This document shows positions 1 through 5,485 of a DNA stretch of 6,914 nucleotides, in pieces. Source of the DNA: Paracoccaceae bacterium. Its GTDB lineage: Bacteria > Pseudomonadota > Alphaproteobacteria > Rhodobacterales > Rhodobacteraceae. The notes below the pieces were generated by a model. It did no database searches and was not told the DNA's origin. It was given only the letters and a program-made list of their open reading frames with translations. The first letter of the stretch is position 1. The number at the start of each line of letters is the position of its first letter. Location of the stretch: assembly GCA_003545125.1 (NCBI GenBank), contig DQCI01000246.1:9583-16496 (forward strand), read 5' to 3'. A program made the position numbers and the translations under genes.

Positions 1-22
1 GTCCCGCCCGCGTCCCGCAAGG

Positions 23-511
23 TCAGGCGGGCTCCAGGATGAAATGCGCGTCCAGGCTTGTGTCGCGCGCGCTGGCCATGACGGGCCGCAGGAAGACGGT
101 CTTGAACCCACCGCTGTCATGGGCGAGGTGGCCGTGGGGCTGGCCGAAGGCGGGCACGATCTGCGGCATCTCGAGGCGGAAGATGCCGCTTTCGTCGGTG
201 AGGGTGGCGCCGTGGCTGTGCGGGTCGCGCTCGTGGCCCTCGGTCGTATGGGCCCAGATCTGGATGCGCTGACCGGCCAGCAGCGCACCGTCGCCCGCCC
301 GGCGCACGCTGCCCGTCATCCAGAAGCCGCCGCCCCCGATCCGCTCGACGATCTCGGCGCCCGGCAGGTCGTTGTTCGCCCCGCCGCGCATCGACGACGT
401 CGGCGCCAGTCCCGCCGCGTGAGCGGGCAGACGCAGCCCGGAGGCGGCGGTGAGGGCGGCAGAGGCCCCGGTGAGGACGAGGCCACGGCGGCTGAAGGAG
501 GGGATCGACAT
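23..511 (-). CDS. Tat-exported intradiol dioxygenase-like protein lacking tyrosine ligands
   Basis: The 162-residue protein begins with a Tat signal: SRRGLVLTG (7-15), a hydrophobic stretch to about residue 25, and a likely signal-peptidase site near PAHAAG (29-34). The mature part resembles the beta-sandwich of intradiol ring-cleavage dioxygenases: FWMTGSV (63-69), QIWAHTTEGH (84-93, like the family's 'eIWqa...G'), TDESGIFRL (105-113, like 'TDadGryrF'), PHGHLAHD (125-132, like 'PaHIHf') and a closing strand KTVFLRP (137-143). Known enzymes of this family bind Fe(III) with two Tyr and two His. This protein has no Tyr at all, although His126 and His128 could stand for the His pair. A classical catalytic role is therefore doubtful, and a periplasmic binding or non-classical metal role is possible. 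The start at 511 is chosen over an upstream in-frame ATG at 565 because AAAGGAG lies 8 bases before it and the Tat motif then sits at the N-terminus. It is divergent from the transporter operon, so a functional link is unproven. Confidence 0.72.
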   Translation of the reverse strand: MSIPSFSRRGLVLTGASAALTAASGLRLPAHAAGLAPTSSMRGGANNDLPGAEIVERIGGGGFWMTGSVRRAGDGALLAGQRIQIWAHTTEGHERDPHSHGATLTDESGIFRLEMPQIVPAFGQPHGHLAHDSGGFKTVFLRPVMASARDTSLDAHFILEPA

Positions 512-519
512 GTCGGGTT

Positions 520-526
520 CTCCTTT
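520..526 (-). promoter_or_regulatory. Ribosome binding site deciding the start of the minus-strand gene
   Basis: Read on the minus strand this is AAAGGAG, 8 bases before the ATG at 511-509. No comparable purine-rich box precedes the alternative in-frame ATG at 565, so the shorter 162-residue reading is preferred. Confidence 0.7.
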
Positions 527-562
527 CGCACGTCGGGTCGCGGCGCTGATGACGCGGCACCG

Positions 563-584
563 CACCTAGGTGACAGTAGCACCT
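563..584. repeat. CACCT/AGGTG box cluster, possible operator for the minus-strand gene
   Basis: CACCTAGGTG (563-572) is a perfect 10-base palindrome. A further CACCT (580-584) lies 7 bases away and forms a second inverted pair with AGGTG (568-572). Three copies of the same pentamer in 22 bases, about 50-75 bases before the start of the Tat protein gene, would suit a binding site for a dimeric regulator. The regulator is unknown and chance cannot be excluded for so short a motif. Confidence 0.3.
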
Positions 585-727
585 CCGTCAGACAATCCGA
601 GGTCCACGTGACCCCGGGGCGTGGGGTGTGCCGTCAATCCTTCGTGAAGCGCGCAGGCGCGGGCTAGCGGGACGGGCGCGCCGCCCCATCCACACCGCAA
701 CACCGGGTCGGCCCCCGCCCGGCAGCG

Positions 728-804
728 CGTGCGGACCGGACCCGCGCCCCGCGTGTTTCGCGATCACGCGCCGCGCCGATTGTGGGGCGGATCCGGTCCG
801 CACG
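728..804. repeat. 13-base perfect inverted repeat with nested hairpin in the operon leader
   Basis: CGTGCGGACCGGA (728-740) is perfectly complementary to TCCGGTCCGCACG (792-804). After one mismatch (741/791) the stem continues with 742-745 against 787-790 and, past a bulged base at 746, 747-749 against 784-786. Inside the 51-base spacer, CGCGTG (750-755) pairs with CACGCG (765-770) around a 9-base loop. The nested, bulged arrangement looks more like a folded RNA than a simple operator. It matches no riboswitch class I can recognise by eye; in particular no purine-riboswitch core was found. Confidence 0.6.
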
Positions 805-814
805 ACCAATTTTT
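728..814 (+). terminator. Terminator-like hairpin plus T-run upstream of the operon
   Basis: The long stem ending at 804 is followed five bases later by five T residues (810-814), the order expected of an intrinsic terminator or attenuator on the plus strand. No plus-strand gene lies upstream in the window, so it would have to act on a leader transcript or a small RNA starting between about 512 and 728, or on transcripts running in from outside. The T-run is short and offset from the stem, so this is a tentative call. It could equally be a protein-binding site. Confidence 0.25.
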
Positions 815-844
815 GGGCAGTTCCGGCGTTGGCCTGCGAGATCA

Positions 845-859
845 CCTGATCCGATCAGG
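845..859. promoter_or_regulatory. Perfect palindrome CCTGATC-C-GATCAGG, candidate operator of the transporter operon
   Basis: Two 7-base arms (845-851 and 853-859) are exact reverse complements around a single central C, 67 bases before the ATG of the binding-protein gene. A third GATC (840-843) adjoins it. Symmetry, position and length fit an operator for a dimeric helix-turn-helix repressor such as the GntR or LacI family, and a substrate-induced uptake operon would be expected to have one. No regulator gene is present in the window, so the binding protein is unknown. Confidence 0.45.
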
Positions 860-926
860 CCTTCCCTGGACCGGTGGAATGCCTCATGAATAGGATGCTG
901 CCAGTTGCACATCGGGGGATTTATCC

Positions 927-1964
927 ATGCACCATCGCACCACCAGCCAACATTTCGGACGCCTCAGCCGCCGCGGGCTTCTCAAGGGGGGCGTCGGCGC
1001 CCTGACGCTCACCGGCGCGGCCGCACTGCCCGGCCGGCTCCTGGCCCAGGATCCGATCAAGGTTGCGGGCATCTATACCGTGCCCGTGGAACAGCAATGG
1101 GTGAGCCGCATTCATATCGCCGCCGAAGCCGCGAAGGCCGCGGGCCAGATCGACTACAGCTATTCGGAAAACACCGCCAACACCGACTATCCGCGGGTGA
1201 TGCGCGAATATGCCGAGAGCGGCGTCGATCTGATCGTCGGCGAGATATTCGGCGTCGAACAGGAAGCCCGTGAAGTGGTGCTCGACTATCCCGACACCGC
1301 CTTCCTGTTGGGCTCGTCCTTCCTCGACGACCCGGCCTATCCGAACCTCTCGGTGTTCGACAACTACATCCAGGACGCCTCGTATCTTTCCGGCATCATC
1401 GCGGGCGCGATGACCGAAACAGGCCATATCGGCATGGTCGGCGGCTTCCCGATCCCCGAGGTCAACCGCTTGATGCACGCCTTCATGGCGGGCGTGAAGG
1501 AGATCAAGCCCGACGCCAGCTTCCAGGTCAGCTTCATCGGCTCCTGGTTCGATCCGCCCAAGGCCAAGGAAACCGCCTTCGCGATGATCGAGAACGGCGC
1601 CGATCTGCTCTATGCCGAACGCTTCGGCGTGTCGGATGCGGCCAAGGAAAAGGGCATTCTCGCCATCGGCAATGTGATCGACACGCAGAGCGAGTACCCC
1701 GACACCGTGGTCGCCTCGGCGATCTGGCATTTCGAACCGACGCTGCAGGCAGCCCTTGCCGCGGTCGCCGACGGCAGTTTCGCCGCCGCCAACTACGGCC
1801 TCTATTCCTTCATGAAGGAAGGCGGCTGCTCACTGGCGCCGCTCGGCACGTTCGAGGGCAAGGTCCCCGAGGCAGCACTTGCGATGGTGGCCGCGAAGCA
1901 GGCCGCGATCGCGGCGGGCGACTTTTCCGTCGAGATCAACGACGAAGAGCCGATGTCCTCCTGA
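927..1964 (+). CDS. BMP family (PnrA-like) ABC transporter substrate-binding protein, Tat-exported
   Basis: This 345-residue periplasmic receptor delivers its ligand to the ABC importer encoded by the next three genes. The N-terminus has a Tat signal, LSRRGLLKGG (13-22), a hydrophobic segment (23-34) and a probable cleavage after A40 (LLA-QD). There is no lipobox Cys, unlike the lipoprotein members of the family. BMP-family landmarks follow: KVAGIYTVPV (45-54), GVDLIVGEIFG (99-109), a GHIGMVGGFPIPEVNRL hinge (166-182), SWFDPPKAKETA (206-217), ENGADLLYAERFG (222-234) and GNVIDTQSEYPD (248-259). Known BMP proteins (PnrA, NupA, Med) bind purine or pyrimidine nucleosides or related bases by aromatic stacking; W58 and the W207/F208 pair are candidates. 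Given the deaminase in the operon, a cytosine-type base is the inferred ligand. The start is supported by GGGGGA seven bases before the ATG. It is the first gene of the operon and overlaps the ATPase gene by one base (TGATG). Confidence 0.93.
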   Translation: MHHRTTSQHFGRLSRRGLLKGGVGALTLTGAAALPGRLLAQDPIKVAGIYTVPVEQQWVSRIHIAAEAAKAAGQIDYSYSENTANTDYPRVMREYAESGVDLIVGEIFGVEQEAREVVLDYPDTAFLLGSSFLDDPAYPNLSVFDNYIQDASYLSGIIAGAMTETGHIGMVGGFPIPEVNRLMHAFMAGVKEIKPDASFQVSFIGSWFDPPKAKETAFAMIENGADLLYAERFGVSDAAKEKGILAIGNVIDTQSEYPDTVVASAIWHFEPTLQAALAAVADGSFAAANYGLYSFMKEGGCSLAPLGTFEGKVPEAALAMVAAKQAAIAAGDFSVEINDEEPMSS

Positions 1965-3505
1965 TGTCCACGGACAACGCGGCGCAGGGCGGTCCCGTCC
2001 TGCGCCTTTCCGGCATCACCAAGCGCTTCGGCGCGCTTACGGCCAATGACGACATCAGTTTCGAGCTGGTGCGCGGCGAGGTCGTGGCGCTCCTGGGCGA
2101 GAACGGGGCCGGCAAGACGACGCTGATGAATATCCTGTTCGGCCATTACACGGCTGATGAGGGCAGCGTGGAAGTGTTTGGAAAAACCCTGCCCCCGGGT
2201 CACCCCGGGGCGGCGCTGAAAGCCGGTGTCGGCATGGTGCACCAGCACTTCACCCTCGCCGGTCACCTCACCGTGCTCGAAAACATCCTGCTCGGCACCG
2301 AGCCCTTGTGGAAACCGATGCTGGGGCGGCGCGCCGCGCGCGAGAAGGTGGCGAAACTCAGCCGCGATTTCGGGCTGGCGGTGCACCCGGATGCGCCGGT
2401 GTCGACCCTCTCGGTCGGCGAGCGCCAGCGGGTGGAGATCCTCAAGGCGCTTTACCGCGACGCGCGCATTCTCATCCTCGACGAGCCCACCGCGGTGCTG
2501 ACACCGCAGGAGACCGACGCGCTGTTCGAGACCATGCGCAAGGCCGTGGCCAAGGGGCTTTCGGTGATCTTCATCAGCCACAAGCTGCACGAGGTGATGA
2601 CCATATCCAGCCGGGTGCTGGTGCTGCGTCATGGCAAGCTGGTGGGCAGCATGACGACGGCCGAGACCGACCGCCACGGGCTTGCGCACATGATGGTCGG
2701 GGCCGAGATCGAAGCGCCGGACCCCTCGGGCGCGCGGCCCGGCGCGGTGCTGTTGTCGCTCGACGCGGTCAGCACGCCGGCTGACGGCAGCCGGACCGGG
2801 CTCGACAGCGTGACGCTGGACCTGAAAGCGGGGCAGATCACCGGACTTGCCGGGGTCTCGGGCAACGGACAGGGCGCGCTGGCAGCCCTTCTGTCGGGCC
2901 TCGTCACCCCGTCGGACGGGACGATGTCGCTGGCGGGCGAGCCGGTCGGGCCCTGGTCGCCGCGCAAGGCGCTGAAGGCGGGGATCGGGCGGATCCCCGA
3001 AGACCGGCACACGACCGGGACGATCGCCGATTTCACCCTGACCGAGAACGCGGTGCTGGAGAACTACAATCTGCCGCCGGTGAGCCGGCGCGGCTGGATG
3101 GACTGGCGCGCGGCCGAGGCGCAAGCGTTGGAGATCATCGACACCCATGACGTGCGCTGCCCGGGGCCCGACACCCGCATCCGCCTGCTTTCGGGCGGCA
3201 ACATGCAAAAGCTGATCCTCGGCCGGGTGCTTGAGAACGGCCCGAAGATCATCCTCGCCAACCAGCCGGTGCGCGGGCTCGATATCGGCGCGGTCACCTA
3301 CGTGCAGGAACGCCTGATCGCGGCGCGCGACGCCGGTGCCGCGGTGCTGCTGATCTCGGAAGACCTCGACGAGATCATCGCGCTGTCGGACGTGATCCGG
3401 GTGATCTCCGAAGGCCGGCTTTCGCCGGAGTTCGCGCGTGGCAGCAAGACGCCCGCCGAGCTCGGGCAATGGATGGCGGGACAAGGATACGACAATGCGG
3501 CTTGA
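1964..3505 (+). CDS. ABC transporter ATP-binding protein with two nucleotide-binding domains
   Basis: This 513-residue tandem ATPase drives the importer. It belongs to the sugar/nucleoside group (RbsA/MglA/NupA-type architecture). Domain 1 has a complete set of motifs: Walker A GENGAGKT (45-52), Q-loop Gln94 in MVHQHF, signature LSVGE (149-153), Walker B ILILDEP (169-175) and the switch His206 in ISHKLHE. Domain 2 is degenerate at the nucleotide site: GVSGNGQG (297-304) replaces Walker A with Gln where Lys is expected, LLSGGN (408-413) is an intact signature, ANQPVRGLD (432-440) lacks the catalytic Glu, and Glu466 (ISEDLDE) replaces the switch His. IGRIPEDRHTTG (341-352) is typical of the group. 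This asymmetry is normal for BMP-linked ATPases, where one composite site hydrolyses ATP. The ATG overlaps the stop of the binding-protein gene by one base, so translation is probably coupled. The 3' end overlaps permease 1 by 11 bases. Confidence 0.95.
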   Translation: MSTDNAAQGGPVLRLSGITKRFGALTANDDISFELVRGEVVALLGENGAGKTTLMNILFGHYTADEGSVEVFGKTLPPGHPGAALKAGVGMVHQHFTLAGHLTVLENILLGTEPLWKPMLGRRAAREKVAKLSRDFGLAVHPDAPVSTLSVGERQRVEILKALYRDARILILDEPTAVLTPQETDALFETMRKAVAKGLSVIFISHKLHEVMTISSRVLVLRHGKLVGSMTTAETDRHGLAHMMVGAEIEAPDPSGARPGAVLLSLDAVSTPADGSRTGLDSVTLDLKAGQITGLAGVSGNGQGALAALLSGLVTPSDGTMSLAGEPVGPWSPRKALKAGIGRIPEDRHTTGTIADFTLTENAVLENYNLPPVSRRGWMDWRAAEAQALEIIDTHDVRCPGPDTRIRLLSGGNMQKLILGRVLENGPKIILANQPVRGLDIGAVTYVQERLIAARDAGAAVLLISEDLDEIIALSDVIRVISEGRLSPEFARGSKTPAELGQWMAGQGYDNAA

Positions 3506-4541
3506 AGCGATCGCCAGACCGTCACCCCTGCGCCGGTTCGGCCCGCCGGTGTTCGCATTGGCGCTGACTTTCATCATCGGCGGGCTGCTGGCGCTTGCCG
3601 CCGGGGCCGACCCGTTCGCGACCTTCGGGCTGATCCTGAAGGGGGCTGCGGGCTCCAAATTCGCCTTGCTCGAAACCCTGAACCGGGCGACGCCGCTGAT
3701 TTTCACAGGCCTCGCCGTCGCCGTCGCGTTCCGCGCCAAGCTGTGGAACATCGGCGCCGAGGCGCAGCTCTACGCGGGCGCTCTGGCGACCGTGATTGTC
3801 GGCACGAAGCTCGGGCTTCCGGGGCCGGTGCTGATCCCGCTGATGGCCCTGGCGGCGATTGCCGCAGGCGCGCTGGTGCTGCTCGGACCGGTCCTGCTCA
3901 AGACCCGGCTCGGGGTCGACGAGGTGGTCACCACGCTGTTGTTCAACTTCATCATGTTGCTCTTCGTCTCGATGCTGCTCGAAGGCCCGCTGAAAGACCC
4001 GATGGGGATGGGCTGGCCGAAGTCGGAGCCGATCCCGCGCGGCGCCCGGCTGCCGAGGCTGGTCGAGGGGCTGCGGCTGCATTGGGGCTTCGGCCTCGCG
4101 ATCCTGTCGGCCGTCGCGGTCTGGGTGTTGCAGGCACGCACGACGCTGGGCTACGAGATCCGCGCGGTCGGGCAAAACGCCGAAGCCGCCGCCTTTGCCG
4201 GCGTGCCCGTCGGCCGGGTGATGGTCAAGACCGCGCTGATCTCCGGCGGGCTTGCGGCGCTCGCCGGCTTCTCGGAAGTGGCGGGGCTGCGCGGCAACCT
4301 CACGCTCGATGTCTCGCCGGGCTTTGGCTACACCGGCATCATCGTCGCCATGCTCGCCCTCCTCCACCCGCTTGGCGTCATCGCGACAGCGCTGTTTGTC
4401 GCAGGGATATTCGTGGGCGCCGACTCGATGAGCCGGGCGGCCGATGTGCCGACCTATATCGCCGACATCCTCGTTGCCGTCGCGCTCTTGTGCATGGTGC
4501 TGGCACTGGCCTTCACGCGCTTTCGGATGGTGCGCGGATGA
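3495..4541 (+). CDS. ABC transporter permease 1 (BPD_transp_2 family, nucleoside/nucleobase type)
   Basis: This 348-residue inner-membrane protein forms half of the translocation channel with permease 2. Hydrophobic segments are visible at about 17-37, 66-80, 93-104, 110-135, 145-163, 198-213, 244-262, 277-290, 293-309 and 322-341. Family markers are LWNIGAEAQLYAGA (83-96), GVDEVVTTLLFNFI (140-153) and the cytoplasmic coupling loop YEIRAVGQNAEAAAFAGV (220-237), which corresponds to the EAA-type loop that docks on the ATPase. It is the longer of the two permeases, as in NupB-type partners. The start at 3495 was chosen because AAGGA (3483-3487) lies 7 bases upstream and the resulting N-terminus (MRLEAIARPSPLRRFG) is a positively charged stretch before the first helix. 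An in-frame ATG at 3438 would add 19 residues and overlap the ATPase gene much more. The stop overlaps the next start as ATGA. Confidence 0.93.
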   Translation: MRLEAIARPSPLRRFGPPVFALALTFIIGGLLALAAGADPFATFGLILKGAAGSKFALLETLNRATPLIFTGLAVAVAFRAKLWNIGAEAQLYAGALATVIVGTKLGLPGPVLIPLMALAAIAAGALVLLGPVLLKTRLGVDEVVTTLLFNFIMLLFVSMLLEGPLKDPMGMGWPKSEPIPRGARLPRLVEGLRLHWGFGLAILSAVAVWVLQARTTLGYEIRAVGQNAEAAAFAGVPVGRVMVKTALISGGLAALAGFSEVAGLRGNLTLDVSPGFGYTGIIVAMLALLHPLGVIATALFVAGIFVGADSMSRAADVPTYIADILVAVALLCMVLALAFTRFRMVRG

Positions 4542-5485
4542 GCGAGATCGTCGATATCCTCATCTCCGCAAGCTTCTGGGCCGCCGTTCTGCGCATCGCC
4601 TCGCCGCTGATCTTCGCCACCATGGGCGAGCTGATCTGCGAGCGCGCGGGCATCCTCAACCTCGGGATCGAGGGGATCATGGTGGCCGGCGCGTTCGCCG
4701 GCTGGATGGCGGTCTATTCCGGTGCCGGGCTGTGGTGGGGCGTGGGTGTGGCGCTGCTGGTCGGCATGGGTTTCGGGCTGCTCCATGCCGTATTCACGGT
4801 GGTGTTCAGCCTGTCGCAACATGTCGTCGGCCTCGGGATCACCCTGCTCGCCACCTCGTCGAGTTACTATGCCTACCGGCTCAGCCTGCCGGAGGTGACC
4901 TCGCCGCCGCGGATCGAGCCGTTCCAGCCGCTCCACATTCCCGGCCTGTCCGACATTCCCTTCATCGGCGAGGCGCTGTTCTCGCAGACGGCGCTCACCT
5001 ACCTGGCTTTCGGCGTCGTCGCTCTGACCGCCCTCACGCTCTACCGCACGCCGCTGGGGCTCGCGGTGCGGGCAGCGGGCGAAAACCCCTCCGCGGTCGA
5101 GGCGCAGGGTCTTTCGGTCGCGGCCGTGCGGATCGGCGCGGTGGTGGCGGGGTCGGGATTGATGGCGGTGGGCGGGGCGTTTCTCACCATGTCGGCCTTC
5201 AGCTCCTTCTTCTTCGAGATGATCAACGGACGCGGCTGGATCGCTATTGCGCTGGTGGTTTTCGGCGCCTGGTCGCCCTGGAAGGCGCTGCTCGGTGCGC
5301 TGCTGTTCGCGGCCTTCGACGCGCTCCAGGTCCGGCTGCAACAGACCGCGCTTGGCGCCGAGATCCCCTACCAGGTGTTCTTGATGATCCCCTTCATCCT
5401 CTCGATCCTTGCCCTTGTGCTGATGTCGCGCCGCGCCAATGTGCCGGCGGCGCTGATGGTGCCCTACAACCGCGGAGAACGCTGA
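4538..5485 (+). CDS. ABC transporter permease 2 (BPD_transp_2 family, nucleoside/nucleobase type)
   Basis: This 315-residue inner-membrane protein is the second channel subunit. Family markers are ERAGILNLGIEGIMVAGA (35-52), the EAA-type coupling loop VRAAGENPSAVEAQGLSV (177-194) and GRGWIAIALVVFGAWSP (231-247). Helices are apparent at about 14-30, 42-60, 65-90, 95-112, 150-168, 196-220, 234-246, 249-263 and 278-297. Permease pairs with these NLGIEG and NIGAE motifs are characteristic of BMP-type nucleoside importers, which supports assigning all four proteins to one complex. The start ATG at 4538 overlaps the permease 1 stop in an ATGA junction. The same frame stays open upstream through permease 1 (back to 3743), but that part is an out-of-frame shadow. 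The end overlaps the deaminase start by one base. Confidence 0.93.
   Translation: MSEIVDILISASFWAAVLRIASPLIFATMGELICERAGILNLGIEGIMVAGAFAGWMAVYSGAGLWWGVGVALLVGMGFGLLHAVFTVVFSLSQHVVGLGITLLATSSSYYAYRLSLPEVTSPPRIEPFQPLHIPGLSDIPFIGEALFSQTALTYLAFGVVALTALTLYRTPLGLAVRAAGENPSAVEAQGLSVAAVRIGAVVAGSGLMAVGGAFLTMSAFSSFFFEMINGRGWIAIALVVFGAWSPWKALLGALLFAAFDALQVRLQQTALGAEIPYQVFLMIPFILSILALVLMSRRANVPAALMVPYNRGER

Larger units (their letters stand above)
512..926. other. Divergent intergenic region with several inverted repeats
   Basis: These 415 bases separate two genes that diverge, so promoters for both should lie here. No convincing sigma70-type -35/-10 pair could be placed in either direction; TAGGAT at 891-896 is only a weak -10 candidate for the operon. 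Short open frames cross the region on both strands (for example 628-849 plus and 588-845 minus), but their predicted products are Arg/Pro/Ala-rich, resemble no known family and lack a good ribosome site, so they are not called as genes. The recognisable content is the set of inverted repeats listed separately at 563-584, 728-804 and 845-859. Confidence 0.75.

Noticed and set aside
628..849. Possible small genes in the divergent intergenic region on both strands.
   Set aside because: Products have no recognisable family or hydrophobic pattern and lack good ribosome sites. They also span the strong inverted repeats, which points to non-coding DNA.
700..926. A purine or other known nucleobase riboswitch before the operon.
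   Set aside because: The conserved core sequences of the purine riboswitch and similar classes could not be found by eye. The hairpin is reported only as an unclassified structure.
921..1730. A 269-codon minus-strand open frame opposite the binding-protein gene.
   Set aside because: It is a shadow of the BMP protein gene, with His/Arg/Asp-rich low-complexity translation and no ribosome site.
2852..2875. Degenerate Walker A (Gln303 instead of Lys) in the second ATPase domain, considered as an inactivating mutation.
   Set aside because: Degenerate second domains are usual for double-domain ATPases of BMP-type importers, and domain 1 is intact.
1802..3751. A 649-codon open frame on the minus strand across the ATPase gene.
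   Set aside because: It lies antisense to a fully motif-bearing ABC ATPase, and its product is an Arg/His/Pro-rich sequence without a known domain. Long antisense frames are expected in GC-rich coding DNA.
3743..4537. N-terminal extension of the permease 2 frame back into permease 1.
   Set aside because: The extra 265 residues are Arg-rich and soluble-looking, out of frame with permease 1. The ATGA junction at 4538 followed by a typical permease N-terminus is the real start.
4444..5484. N-terminal extension of the deaminase frame back through permease 2, which would give a 771-residue fusion.
   Set aside because: The extension translates to Arg-rich shadow sequence. The ATG at 5485 with GGAGAA upstream gives a protein matching CodA end to end.
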